Made by a program: the position numbers and the translations under genes. A DNA stretch of 64,000 nucleotides, taken from positions 310,001 to 374,000 of the forward strand of contig JBCCXL010000003.1 in the NCBI GenBank assembly GCA_039191605.1, given 5' to 3'. Below, piece by piece: positions 46,601 to 54,521 of the stretch (positions are counted from its first letter, which is position 1; every line of letters begins with the position of its first letter). Below the pieces are notes generated by a model. The model made no database searches. It had not been told where the DNA came from and saw only the letters and a list, made by a program, of their open reading frames with translations. This DNA is from JBCCXL01 sp039191605 (lineage in GTDB: Bacteria > Acidobacteriota > Thermoanaerobaculia > Multivoradales > JAHZIX01).

Positions 46601-46924
46601 GCTCACCGAGATGCGACCGCCTGCGCTCTTGCCAGCTCCGGTGTAGGTCCAGCTCTGGGCGCCGCTAGGGGAGCGCACCACCACGTGGTCACCGGGCGCC
46701 AGGGCCATGCGCTCGAAGTGCACGGCGATGTAGACGGCGCCGGAATGCTGGATGGTGTCGGTGTGGATCAGCGTGGGCTGCTTCGTCGAGGTGGCGATGT
46801 AGGGGTGGGCGGTCTCATACACTGCATCGACGTGTTCACCGACGGTGACCGGCTGTTGCCCGAAGAGGGCCGAGGGGATCAGCGTCAGGCCGAGTAGAAG
46901 AAGGAGATTCCATCGGGAAGCCAT
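43697..46924 (-). CDS. Secreted trypsin-like (S1) protease with PKD domains, paralogue 1
   Basis: A 1075-residue secreted protein (signal ends ALFGQ). Residues 25-145 form an N-terminal domain ending GYARGY. The S1 protease domain follows: His in LITNNHCI (227), Asp in DVALDYSLIKLP (277) and Ser in RGGSSGSPVLG (362), with paired cysteines. Two PKD domains (YQWFFGDGAQG motif) follow, then an Ig-like domain with VDGSTVAGPAVSITGWAMDP, and two copies of an unnamed C-terminal domain marked TLCL..RF.V, FWFF..N.E..VK and WVF.GSLT. Linker residues SELSAGLSSGLASEL are a short tandem repeat. It is about 285 bases from a close paralogue. Confidence 0.88.
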   Translation of the reverse strand: MASRWNLLLLLGLTLIPSALFGQQPVTVGEHVDAVYETAHPYIATSTKQPTLIHTDTIQHSGAVYIAVHFERMALAPGDHVVVRSPSGAQSWTYTGAGKSAGGRISVSNGWYATHVKGDTAIVELFTTSGSRRGFGYKIDGYARGYSQQEINDFWQRGLGELMNLPEPTGNNRFCGTDDTRNPICYQTSEPTVLNKSQTVARLTISGTRRCTGWLVGSEGHLITNNHCIRNAGEAMNTDYEFNAEALNCNQDCGFAGACPGQVHPSGTLIRTDVALDYSLIKLPESLANSQGYLQLRASGAAVGERIYIPQHPGGWGKRIAVASTHVQDVNGYPTVTGLGEPSCTGVLPAVGTWADVRGGSSGSPVLGYSDHQVVGLLHCRGDVQCTNTGGDPNRAVAIDDIINHLGDDLPPNAIGSPNQPPVAAFSFTCSSLTCSFDASASSDDSGIVSYQWFFGDGAQGTGVTTQHTYASANTYSVRLRVTDNAGLANELTKTVTVGSQDDPPVASFTFSCNGLTCSFNGSGSTDDNGIASYQWFFGDGAQGSGVTTQHTYASANTYSVRLRVTDNAGQSDDQVRSVTVSGCGDTTLPNVSHQGSLPAYVWDEFTLRANASDNVGVTRVDFYRSPSGQILCTDTTAPYECHLDANDFPTGNLTYRARAWDACDNFRITGTRSTQTVREPLGNLEAPVDGSTVAGPAVSITGWAMDPDGIDSVAVTVGGLPAGPTQSVTRTDVCNAIAIPDPDCPNVGWSADFDTTTLPNGTYPVRAVVTDDAGYSTTLGNGHDITIDNQTVPPCVEDAYTLCLRNDRFQVTAEFDSGGSVARAVPKDDQNGLFWFFSANNLEIGVKILGPDTAGYFWVFHGSLTSFDYDLIITDTFTGLQQTFHKPTDNFCGGFDYRAFEDQMLQIPGAPEASRSGGVLLDANQYLASELSAGLSSGLASELTRAPAPIGAVTVGPDEIVTGPGQNLGSCIPNSTTLCLQTQRFEVRVLRSEVPQPAVGLTTDTGSFWFFTADNTEVVVKVLEYLGDYWVFYGSLTDRDFSMEVTDTLTGNIAIYNNALGNYCGGVDFTTFDF
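45180..45660 (-). repeat. Two tandem PKD-domain coding units
   Basis: Two roughly 240-bp units encode near-identical PKD domains with the shared YQWFFGDGAQG and VTTQHTYASANTYSVRLRV motifs. Confidence 0.8.
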
Positions 46925-47075
46925 GAGGGAGGGTCCTTTCGGTCAGGGGAAGAGAATTCATCGGAAAGCTAAGGGGTGTCTCATAAAAAGACGCGGAATC
47001 TGGCCCCTATCTCCCTCATGCATCTCCCTCAGGGGTATTCCTCATGAATGGGCCTCATGCCGCTGAAAGAGAAGA

Positions 47076-47129
47076 GCCCCGCTTCGGGGATTGCGGCGGA
47101 GGGGACCGACGCGCAACCCGAAGCGGGGC
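47076..47129. terminator. 13-bp inverted repeat between the two S1 proteases
   Basis: GCCCCGCTTCGGG (47076-47088) and CCCGAAGCGGGGC (47117-47129) are perfectly complementary across a 28-base loop. It lies 81 bases past the stop of paralogue 2 on the minus strand and is followed there by the pyrimidine-rich TTCTCTTTC. A terminator is likely but not certain. Confidence 0.5.
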
Positions 47130-47209
47130 GTGAAGAATTAGGCCCCTCTACGAGGCCTATTGAGGGGCCCCTCGAGGAGGCCTGGTAGAGGGTTACCTAG
47201 TAGATGGAG

Positions 47210-50200
47210 TTAGAAGGTCGTGAAGTCGACTCCGCCGCAGTAGTTGCCGAGGGCGTTGTTGTAGGTAGCGGTGGTGCCGGTGACGGTATCGGTGATCTCC
47301 AAGGAGTAGTCCCGATCGGTGAGGGATCCGTAGAAGACCCAGTAGTCGCCGAGGTACTCGAGGACCTTGACCACGACTTCGGTGTTGTCCGCGGTGAAGA
47401 ACCAGAAGGATCCGGTGTCCGCGGTCAGGCCCACCGCCGATTGCGGCACGCCGCTGCGCAGCACCCGCACCTGGAAGCGCTGGGTCTGGAGGCAGAGGGT
47501 GGTGCTGTTGGCGGTGCAGGAGGTGAGGTTCTGGCCGGGGCCAGCGGTCAATCCTTCAGGATCCACGCTGAACGGTCCGATGGGCATCGGAGCCCGCGTG
47601 AGCTCAGTCCCGAGCTCATAAGTCAGCCCAGAGGACAGCTCAGAATTGAGCCCAGAGGAGAGCCCAGAGGAGAGGTAGCGGTTTGCGTCCAGCAGAACGC
47701 CGCCGCTGCGAGAGGCTTCCGGCGCTCCAGGGCCCAGGAGCATCTGGTCCTCGAAGGCCTGTAGGTCGCGGCCGCCGCAGTAGCTGTTCTCCGGCTTATG
47801 GAAGGTCTTCTGCAGGCCGGTGAAGGTATCGGTGATGATGAGGTCGTAGTCGAAGCTGGTCAGGGACCCGTGGAATACCCAGTAGTAGCCCTGGGTATCG
47901 GGGCCGAGGATCTTGACTCCGATCTCGAGGTTGTTGGCGCTGAAGAACCAGAACAGGCCGTTCTGATCGTCCTTGGGGACTGCCCGGGCGACGGAGCCAC
48001 CGTTGTCGAACTCGGCGGCGACCTGGAAGCGATCGTTACGCAGGCAGAGAGTGTTGGCGTCCTCGACGCAGGGAGGCACCGTCTGGTTGTCGATGATGAC
48101 GGTGCGGCCATTGCCCAGGGTGGTGGAGTAGCCGGCGCCATCGGTCACCACGGCGCGCACCGGGTAGGTTCCGTTGGGCAGGGTGGTGGTGTCGAAGTCG
48201 GCGGTCCAGCCGACGTCGGGGCAGTCCGGGTCATCCACGGCGATGGTGTTGCAGACATCGTTGCGGGTGACCGACTGGGCGGGTCCCGCGGGGAGGCCGC
48301 CGACGGTGACGTCTACCGAGGCGACGCCGTCCGGATCGAGAGCCCAACCGGTAATGGAGGCCGCCGGGCCGGCGATGGTGGAGCCATCCGAGGGATTCTC
48401 GAGATTGCCCAGGGGCTCGCGCACCGTCTGGGTAGAGCGGGTGCCGGTAATGCGGAAGTTGTCGCAGGCATCCCAGGCCCGGGCCCGGTAGGTGAGGTTG
48501 CCGGTGGGGAAGTCGTTGGCGTCGAGGTGACACTCATAGGGTGCCGTGGTGTCGGTGCACAGAAGGTTGCCGCTGGGGCTGCGATAGAAGTCCACCCGAA
48601 CCACGCCGACGTTGTCGGAGGCGTTGGCCTGCAGGGTGAAGTTGTCCCACACATAAGGCGGCAGGCTGCCCTGATGGCTGACGTTGGGAAGGACGGTGTC
48701 GGAGCAGCCGCCGTCTACCGTCACCGAGCGCACCTGGTCGTCGCTCAGACCCTGGGCGTCAAAGACTCGCAGTCGGACGCTGAAGGTGCCGGAAGCGGCG
48801 TAGGTGTGCTGAGTGGTGACTCCGGATCCCTGAGCGCCGTCGCCGAAGGTCCATTCATAGGAGGTGATCCCGTTGTCGTCGGAGGATCCGCTGCCGTTGA
48901 AGGAGCAGGTGAGGCTGTTGCAGTTGAAGGTGAAGGAAGCCGTCGGCGGCTGGTTCTGGGTATTCACCGTGACCGAGCGCACCTGATCGTCGCTCAGACC
49001 CTGGGCGTCGAAGACCCGCAGTCGGACGCTGAAGGTGCCGGCGCTGGCGTAGGTGTGCTGAGTGGTGACACCGGCGCCCTGGGCGCCGTCGCCGAAGAAC
49101 CACTGGTAGGAGGTGACGCCGTTGTCGTCGGAGGATCCGCTGCCGTTGAAGGAGCAGGTCAGTCCGTTGCAGCTGAAGGTGAAGGCAGCCGTCGGCGGCT
49201 GGTTCTGGGCGCTCACCGTGACGGAGCGCACCAGGTCGTCGCTCAGACCCTGGGCGTCGAAGACCCGCAGTCGGACGCTGAAGGTACCGGCGCCGGCGTA
49301 GGTGTGCTGGGTAGTGACTCCGGATCCCTGGGCACCGTCGCCGAAGGTCCATTCATAGGAGGTGATCCCGTTATCGTCGCTAGATCCGCTGCCGTTGAAG
49401 GAGCAGGTGAGGCCGGTGCAGTTGAAGGTGAAGGCGGCCGTCGGCGGCTGATTGCCGCTGGGGACGGAGTTTGGCGGCAGGTTGCTGCCGAGGTCGTTGA
49501 TGACGAAGTCGATGGGCACGCCGCGGTTGGGATCACCGCCGTTGTTGGTGCACGGTGAGTTACCGCGGCAGTGGTGCAGGGCGACCACCAGATGATCGCC
49601 GTAGCCCAGCACCGGGGAGCCGGAGGAGCCGCCGCGGGTATCTGCCCAATAGCCGGCGTCCGGCAGGCTGCCGCCGCAGGAGGGCTCGCCGAGGCCGGTG
49701 ATGGTGGGGAAGCCGGAGGTGTCCTGCTGGTGGGTGGAGGCTACGGCGATGCGCTTGCCCCAGCCGGAGGGATGTTGGGGGATGTAGATGCGCTCCCCGG
49801 TCTGGGGGCCGCTACCGCGCAGCTGGAGGAAGCCATAGGCATCGGCCACCACGTCCGGCAGCTTCACCAGGGCGTAGTCCAGGGGGGCGTCGACCTGTAC
49901 CAGCGTGCCGGAGGGCTGGATCTGTCCGCGGCAGGCGCCGGCAAAATCGCAGTTCTGGCCGCAGGTATTGGCTTCGGCTTCGAATTCGTAGTCGGTGTTA
50001 TTCGCGTCGTTTGCGTTGCCGATGCAGTGCTCGTTGGTGATCAGATGGCCTTCGGAGCCCACCAGCCAGCCGGTGCAGCGGCCGGTGCCGTTGATGGTCA
50101 GGCGAGCCACCGCGCGGCTCTTGTTGTAGATGGCCGGCTCGGAGCTCTGGTAGCAGACGGCGTTACGGCTATCGTCGGCTCCACAGAGAGATTTTTGGTA

Positions 50201-50731
50201 GACCGGCTCCGGGAGATTCATGATCTCGCCGAGGCCCTGCAGCCAGAAGTTGTTGATCTCCTGCTGGTTATAGCCGCGGGCATAGCCGTCGATGCGGTAG
50301 CCCCAGCGGTTCGAGGTGCCGCTGGTCGTGAAGAGCTCCACGATGGCGGTATCACCCTTGACGTGGGTGGCATACCAGCCATTCTTAGCGATGACGCGGT
50401 TTGCGCCCTTGCCGCTGCCGGTATAGGTCCAGCTTTGGGCGTTGTCGGGGGAACGCACGATCACGTAGTCCTCCGGGGCTAACCTCATGCCCTGAAAGTG
50501 CACGGCAATATAGGTTGCACCGAGGTGCTGGATCGTGTCGCTGTGGATCAGGGTCGGCTGCTTATCGCCGATGGCGGTGTAAGGGTGGGGTGTCTCGAAG
50601 ACCGAGGGAACGAACTCTCCGACGGTCACAGGGGCTTGGCCCCAGGCGACCCCGGGGATCGCCGTCAAGGCCACAAGAACAAAGGAGAAGAGGCACATGC
50701 GATAGCGCGTGAGGGGTGGGTTGCATTGCAT
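47210..50731 (-). CDS. Secreted trypsin-like (S1) protease with PKD domains, paralogue 2
   Basis: A 1173-residue paralogue of the neighbouring protease, collinear along its whole length. Signal peptide ends GVAWGQ. Catalytic motifs are LITNEHCI, APLDYALVKLP and RGGSSGSPVLG. It has three PKD domains instead of two, and the same two C-terminal domains, separated by a longer Ser/Gly/Leu linker. Extra PKD and linker units point to repeat-driven divergence after a tandem duplication. TAGGAG precedes the ATG. Likely secreted and self-processed, degrading extracellular protein; PKD domains may bind substrate or surface. Confidence 0.88.
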   Translation of the reverse strand: MQCNPPLTRYRMCLFSFVLVALTAIPGVAWGQAPVTVGEFVPSVFETPHPYTAIGDKQPTLIHSDTIQHLGATYIAVHFQGMRLAPEDYVIVRSPDNAQSWTYTGSGKGANRVIAKNGWYATHVKGDTAIVELFTTSGTSNRWGYRIDGYARGYNQQEINNFWLQGLGEIMNLPEPVYQKSLCGADDSRNAVCYQSSEPAIYNKSRAVARLTINGTGRCTGWLVGSEGHLITNEHCIGNANDANNTDYEFEAEANTCGQNCDFAGACRGQIQPSGTLVQVDAPLDYALVKLPDVVADAYGFLQLRGSGPQTGERIYIPQHPSGWGKRIAVASTHQQDTSGFPTITGLGEPSCGGSLPDAGYWADTRGGSSGSPVLGYGDHLVVALHHCRGNSPCTNNGGDPNRGVPIDFVINDLGSNLPPNSVPSGNQPPTAAFTFNCTGLTCSFNGSGSSDDNGITSYEWTFGDGAQGSGVTTQHTYAGAGTFSVRLRVFDAQGLSDDLVRSVTVSAQNQPPTAAFTFSCNGLTCSFNGSGSSDDNGVTSYQWFFGDGAQGAGVTTQHTYASAGTFSVRLRVFDAQGLSDDQVRSVTVNTQNQPPTASFTFNCNSLTCSFNGSGSSDDNGITSYEWTFGDGAQGSGVTTQHTYAASGTFSVRLRVFDAQGLSDDQVRSVTVDGGCSDTVLPNVSHQGSLPPYVWDNFTLQANASDNVGVVRVDFYRSPSGNLLCTDTTAPYECHLDANDFPTGNLTYRARAWDACDNFRITGTRSTQTVREPLGNLENPSDGSTIAGPAASITGWALDPDGVASVDVTVGGLPAGPAQSVTRNDVCNTIAVDDPDCPDVGWTADFDTTTLPNGTYPVRAVVTDGAGYSTTLGNGRTVIIDNQTVPPCVEDANTLCLRNDRFQVAAEFDNGGSVARAVPKDDQNGLFWFFSANNLEIGVKILGPDTQGYYWVFHGSLTSFDYDLIITDTFTGLQKTFHKPENSYCGGRDLQAFEDQMLLGPGAPEASRSGGVLLDANRYLSSGLSSGLNSELSSGLTYELGTELTRAPMPIGPFSVDPEGLTAGPGQNLTSCTANSTTLCLQTQRFQVRVLRSGVPQSAVGLTADTGSFWFFTADNTEVVVKVLEYLGDYWVFYGSLTDRDYSLEITDTVTGTTATYNNALGNYCGGVDFTTF
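48715..49455 (-). repeat. Three tandem PKD-domain coding units
   Basis: Three units of about 245 bp encode PKD domains with FGDGAQG and VTTQHTYA motifs; the first and third match each other best, both reading YEWTFGDGAQG, while the middle one reads YQWFFGDGAQG. Confidence 0.8.
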
Positions 50732-51047
50732 GAAAGAGCTCCTAAGGGATTGAGCCTCTCCAGCGGCGCTGAATCAGCGTCACCGGTGAGGCGAGGGATG
50801 GGAACTACTTACCGACGCGCTAGCGGGTGGCAAACTCCCTCATGGAGGCCCCTTCCGAGACCCTCGATCGCTTTCTCAGGTGTTGTTGACGACACCAAGC
50901 TCCTCGCCGCGGCGGGGCTTGCCTGCGATAGGCTCGGACCTGCCTGACTTCCCCGTTTCTCCGCCTCGTTTCTCCGCTACAACGCAACCTCACGCTCTCC
51001 CCGCGGGCCTCTTGGCCCAAGGATCATCGCTGGAAGGAAAGCCCCCC
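50732..51047. other. Intergenic region with no gene seen
   Basis: A 316-base gap between the divergent S1 protease and upp genes. It should hold both promoters. I see no supported coding region, RNA gene or terminator in it. Confidence 0.6.
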
Positions 51048-51686
51048 ATGACCGCCGCCGCCGAAGTTCACGTCGTCGATCACCCCTTGGTTCAGCACAA
51101 GCTCACCCAGATGCGTCGCAAGGAGACCTCGTCCGCCGACTTCCGCCTGCTGCTGGAAGAGATCAGCTACCTGCTGGGCTACGAGCTGACCCGCGATCTG
51201 CCGACGCGGGAGATCGACATCGAGACGCCGGTGACGGCCACTCGAGCGCCGGTGATGGCCGGCAAGAACCCGGCTCTGGTGTCGATCCTGCGGGCCGGCA
51301 ATGGCCTGGTGGAAGGGCTTCTGAGGCTGATGCCGACGTCTCGGGTGGGGCACGTGGGGCTGTACCGGGATCACGACACCCTGCAGCCGGTGGAGTACTA
51401 CTTCAAGATGCCCGACCGGCTTCCGGAGCGGCACACCATCGTGGTGGATCCGATGCTGGCCACCGGCAACAGCGCCGCCGCGGCGGTGGCCCGGGTGAAG
51501 GAGCTGAATCCCCTCTCCCTGCGCTTCCTCTGCCTCCTGGCGGCACCGGAAGGAATCGAGAGCTTTCAGCGGCAGCATCCCGACGTGCCGATCTACACTG
51601 CCGCGATAGACAGTCATCTCAACGAGAAGGGCTACATCGTTCCCGGCCTGGGGGACGCCGGCGACCGAATTTACGGCACCGTGTAG
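51048..51686 (+). CDS. upp: Uracil phosphoribosyltransferase
   Basis: A 212-residue pyrimidine salvage enzyme making UMP from uracil and PRPP. The family blocks are clear: HPLVQHKLTQMRRKET, SILRAGNGLVEGLL, GLYRDHDTLQPVEYY, the PRPP loop VVDPMLATGNSA and the uracil site YIVPGLGDAGDRIYGT at the C-terminus. The ATG at 51048 has AAGGA upstream; the frame stays open well before it but without support. Length is normal. The gene end carries a short tandem array. Confidence 0.95.
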   Translation: MTAAAEVHVVDHPLVQHKLTQMRRKETSSADFRLLLEEISYLLGYELTRDLPTREIDIETPVTATRAPVMAGKNPALVSILRAGNGLVEGLLRLMPTSRVGHVGLYRDHDTLQPVEYYFKMPDRLPERHTIVVDPMLATGNSAAAAVARVKELNPLSLRFLCLLAAPEGIESFQRQHPDVPIYTAAIDSHLNEKGYIVPGLGDAGDRIYGTV

Positions 51687-51726
51687 AGATGGCTCCGTGT
51701 AGCGATGGCCCCGTGGAGAGGAGTGG
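51679..51726 (+). repeat. 16-bp array repeating the upp stop-codon segment
   Basis: Units CCGTGTAGAGATGGCT, CCGTGTAGCGATGGCC and CCGTGGAGAGGAGTGG follow one another from the last codons of upp; the first two contain the TAG stop. Confidence 0.8.
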
Positions 51727-52151
51727 CTTCTCCCCGGAGCCTTGCTCGCTGCCGAGAGGTGTTGCCGAGAGATAGGGGCTCCGCCAGCTCGCTGAGCAGA
51801 GGCCTTCGTCTGTCGAGGCGAGCGCCAGAAGAGGTCACCCTCTGGGTCAACCGGGGGGGCCTTCAGAGAGGGTGCTGAGCCGGTAGAGCGCTGCACGATG
51901 GAGTCATTCGTAATCTTGTTGCCGATATTTTCTCAATAGCGCAGGTTCTTCATCGTCCTTTTTTCAAGTCCACAACCTTTTAGCCCCTAACGTCGTATAG
52001 CCTCCACAGAGCGCGCTCGCGCAGGCCTTGAATTTCCCCTTCTCCGATGAAAGCCTTCCGGCGCCGTGGCGACACGCGCTGGATGGCGCTGTCCCTCCCC
52101 TCGACCGATCCTCCCGGCGCCGAGCCGGCGTTCTCCTTATAGGAGCTCCCG
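51687..52151. other. Intergenic region before the TonB receptor
   Basis: After the short array there are about 425 bases with a lower-GC pocket near 51900-51990 that probably holds the receptor's promoter. No good Fur-box palindrome and no coding region could be supported. Confidence 0.55.
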
Positions 52152-54362
52152 ATGTTGAAGTCTGACACTCCCCTCGTCTTTCCATCGCTACTAAAACCCA
52201 AGGCGCATCGACCTTGGCGAGGAAAGGCCTCTCTCCACGGATGGCTCGGCGCGGCGCTAGTGGCCGGTGCTCTGCTCTTCGGTGGTGCCGTCGAGGCGCA
52301 GGAGAGCGAGGGTGAGGATTCGGCGGAGGTGCAGACGGAGCAGGGACGCTGGACGGTGGAGGATGAGGTCTTTGTGGAGGGGGCGCCGCCGGCGATCCCG
52401 ACCTCCAACACGGTAGCGGCGAAGCTGCCCCTCTCTCTGCTGGAGACCCCCGCCAGCGTGAGCGTCGTGGGGCTCGATACGCTGGCGGATCAGCAGGCCT
52501 TCGTACTCGGCGACGCGCTGCAGAATCTCGCCGGAGTCAACGTCCAGACCGGGAGCGGGGTGTTCGATTTCTTCGTCATCCGCGGCCTCGATTCGGTGAG
52601 CTCCGGCCTGATCCTCACCGACGGAGCGCCGGAGCCCGAGACCACCTTCTATCAGCTCTATAACGTCGACCGGGTAGAGGTTTTCCGCGGCCCCACGGCC
52701 TTCCTCTACGGCGGCAGCCCGCTGGGAGGCACGGTGAACCTGGTGCGCAAGCAGCCCCAGGGAGCGAATTTCACCACCCTCGGTCTGTCGGCGGGTTCTT
52801 TCTCCACCTTCGAGGCCACCGTCGACACCAATTGGGTGCGGGAAGACGGCCGGGTGCAGACTCGCATCAACGGCCTGTGGCAGGAGTCCGATAACTTCCG
52901 GGACGACAAAGATTCCTCGAATTTCGCCATCAACCCGGCTATCACCTGGCGCCCCAGCGACACGCTGTCGGTGAATTTCAACCTGGAGCGGGTGGAGACC
53001 GAGTACAAGAGCGATTCGGGCCTACCGCTGCTGCTGGACGGCAGCGTGGCGGACGTTCCCCGGGAGCGCTCGTACCAGAGCCCCTTCGACATCTCGGATC
53101 AGGAGATCACCCGCTTCCAGGTGGACGTGGAGTCGCGTCGCTCGGAGAGCTTCACGCTGCGCAACAAGACCTACTATCGCCAGCTCACCTGGGACTCTCA
53201 GGGGACGATCTTCAACGGCGTGTTCCCGAGCTTCACCACCGGCCGACTGGAGGTCAACCGCTCCCTGCTCCAGCTGGATGACGAGCAGACCTTCTACGGC
53301 AACCAGCTCGAGGGCCTGTGGCAGCTGGAGACCGGAGAGGTGACCCACAATCTGCTGGTGGGGGCGGAGATCACCCGTCAGCTGGACGAGTTCACCTTCG
53401 ATGTCGGGCTGCTGCCGACCATCGATTTGCTGAACCCGGTGGAGACCGCCGCCGAGCCGGTCTTCCTGATTCCCGGCCAGAGCTTCGCGGCGGACGCCGA
53501 CACCACCGTTCTGGCCCTCTACGCGGTGGACCAGATCGCCCTCAGCGACCGGCTCCAGGTGCTGCTGGGACTGCGCTTCGACGCCATCGACTTCAGCGAT
53601 GACGTCAACGGCGAGGATCGCAGCGAAGACGAGGTCTCGCCGATGGCCGGCTTGGTCTTCACTCCCAATGAAGCCACCTCCCTCTACGCCAGCTGGGGCC
53701 AGGCCTTCGCGCCCCAGAGCACCTTCGTGGTGGGCGAGGAGCGGGTGCCGGAGGAGAGCGACCAGATCGAGCTGGGGGTCAAGCGCTCCTTCGCCGAGGG
53801 TCGCGGCCAGGCGAGCCTCTCGGTCTATCGCATCGATCGCGAGAACATCGCCATTCCCGACGCCACCGGCGTGCTGCGGCAGATCGGCAGCCAGCGTTCC
53901 GAGGGATTGGAGCTGGAGATCACCGGCGACCTCGGCGGCGGCGTGCGGGGCTCCTTCGCCTGGGCCTACAACGACGCGGAGCTGACGGAGTTCACCGAGC
54001 AGCTGCTGATCTCCTTCTTCCCGCCGGCCTTCCTCACCCTGGACTACGCCGGCAACACCGCTCCCTTCTCTCCGGAGCACCTCGGCAGCCTGTGGCTGAC
54101 CAAGGACTTCTCCGGCGGCTTTGGCCTCGGCCTCGGGGCGCGCTACGTCGATGAGCAGTTCATCGCCGAGAACAACGCCTTCGCCATCGACAGCTACACC
54201 ACCCTGGACGCGGTGGCCTATTACGACTGGAGCCGCATTCGTCTGCAGGTGAACCTGAAGAACCTCACCGACGAGGATTTCTTCACCCGCGGCTTCGGCA
54301 GCTCCTCGGTGATCCCCGCCGCGGGCTTCGCCGCCTACACCAGCCTGCGCCTGCGTTTCTAA
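52152..54362 (+). CDS. TonB-dependent siderophore-type receptor
   Basis: A 736-residue outer-membrane receptor. The signal segment ends GGAVEAQ. The plug shows PASVSVVGLDTLADQ, LQNLAGVNVQTG, VIRGLDSVSSGLILTDGAP and VDRVEVFRGPTAFLYGGSPL, the block typical of siderophore receptors. The barrel ends TSLRLRF, with a terminal aromatic. The start ATG at 52152 has AGGAG 6 bases before it. The gene is followed by a terminator, then by an ApbE-like gene on the other strand. Substrate is not readable; siderophore or heme is likely. Confidence 0.9.
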   Translation: MLKSDTPLVFPSLLKPKAHRPWRGKASLHGWLGAALVAGALLFGGAVEAQESEGEDSAEVQTEQGRWTVEDEVFVEGAPPAIPTSNTVAAKLPLSLLETPASVSVVGLDTLADQQAFVLGDALQNLAGVNVQTGSGVFDFFVIRGLDSVSSGLILTDGAPEPETTFYQLYNVDRVEVFRGPTAFLYGGSPLGGTVNLVRKQPQGANFTTLGLSAGSFSTFEATVDTNWVREDGRVQTRINGLWQESDNFRDDKDSSNFAINPAITWRPSDTLSVNFNLERVETEYKSDSGLPLLLDGSVADVPRERSYQSPFDISDQEITRFQVDVESRRSESFTLRNKTYYRQLTWDSQGTIFNGVFPSFTTGRLEVNRSLLQLDDEQTFYGNQLEGLWQLETGEVTHNLLVGAEITRQLDEFTFDVGLLPTIDLLNPVETAAEPVFLIPGQSFAADADTTVLALYAVDQIALSDRLQVLLGLRFDAIDFSDDVNGEDRSEDEVSPMAGLVFTPNEATSLYASWGQAFAPQSTFVVGEERVPEESDQIELGVKRSFAEGRGQASLSVYRIDRENIAIPDATGVLRQIGSQRSEGLELEITGDLGGGVRGSFAWAYNDAELTEFTEQLLISFFPPAFLTLDYAGNTAPFSPEHLGSLWLTKDFSGGFGLGLGARYVDEQFIAENNAFAIDSYTTLDAVAYYDWSRIRLQVNLKNLTDEDFFTRGFGSSSVIPAAGFAAYTSLRLRF

Positions 54363-54416
54363 GGAGCGTGGCTTCCCGCGGGGCGTGAGCATCACGCTCG
54401 CGCTCGGTTCTCTTTC

Positions 54417-54444
54417 AACAGGCCCTCGCCTTCGAGGGCCTGTT
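54417..54444 (+). terminator. Terminator-like hairpin after the TonB receptor
   Basis: A 12-bp perfect stem AACAGGCCCTCG / CGAGGGCCTGTT with a CCTT loop lies 55 bases past the receptor stop. A T-run follows about 15 bases downstream (near 54460), so the terminator may be non-canonical or use a second, overlapping stem. Confidence 0.65.
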
Positions 54445-54521
54445 CTCGTGAGGGCCTGCTTTTTTGCTTGGATGGTTTCTGAGATCCGTCGAGGGAGTCC
54501 CAGCAGAGTCTCGGTGGGGCG

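Noticed and set aside
51900..52000. Fur box upstream of the siderophore-type receptor
   Set aside because: The region is AT-richer but has no convincing inverted GATAAT-type repeat.
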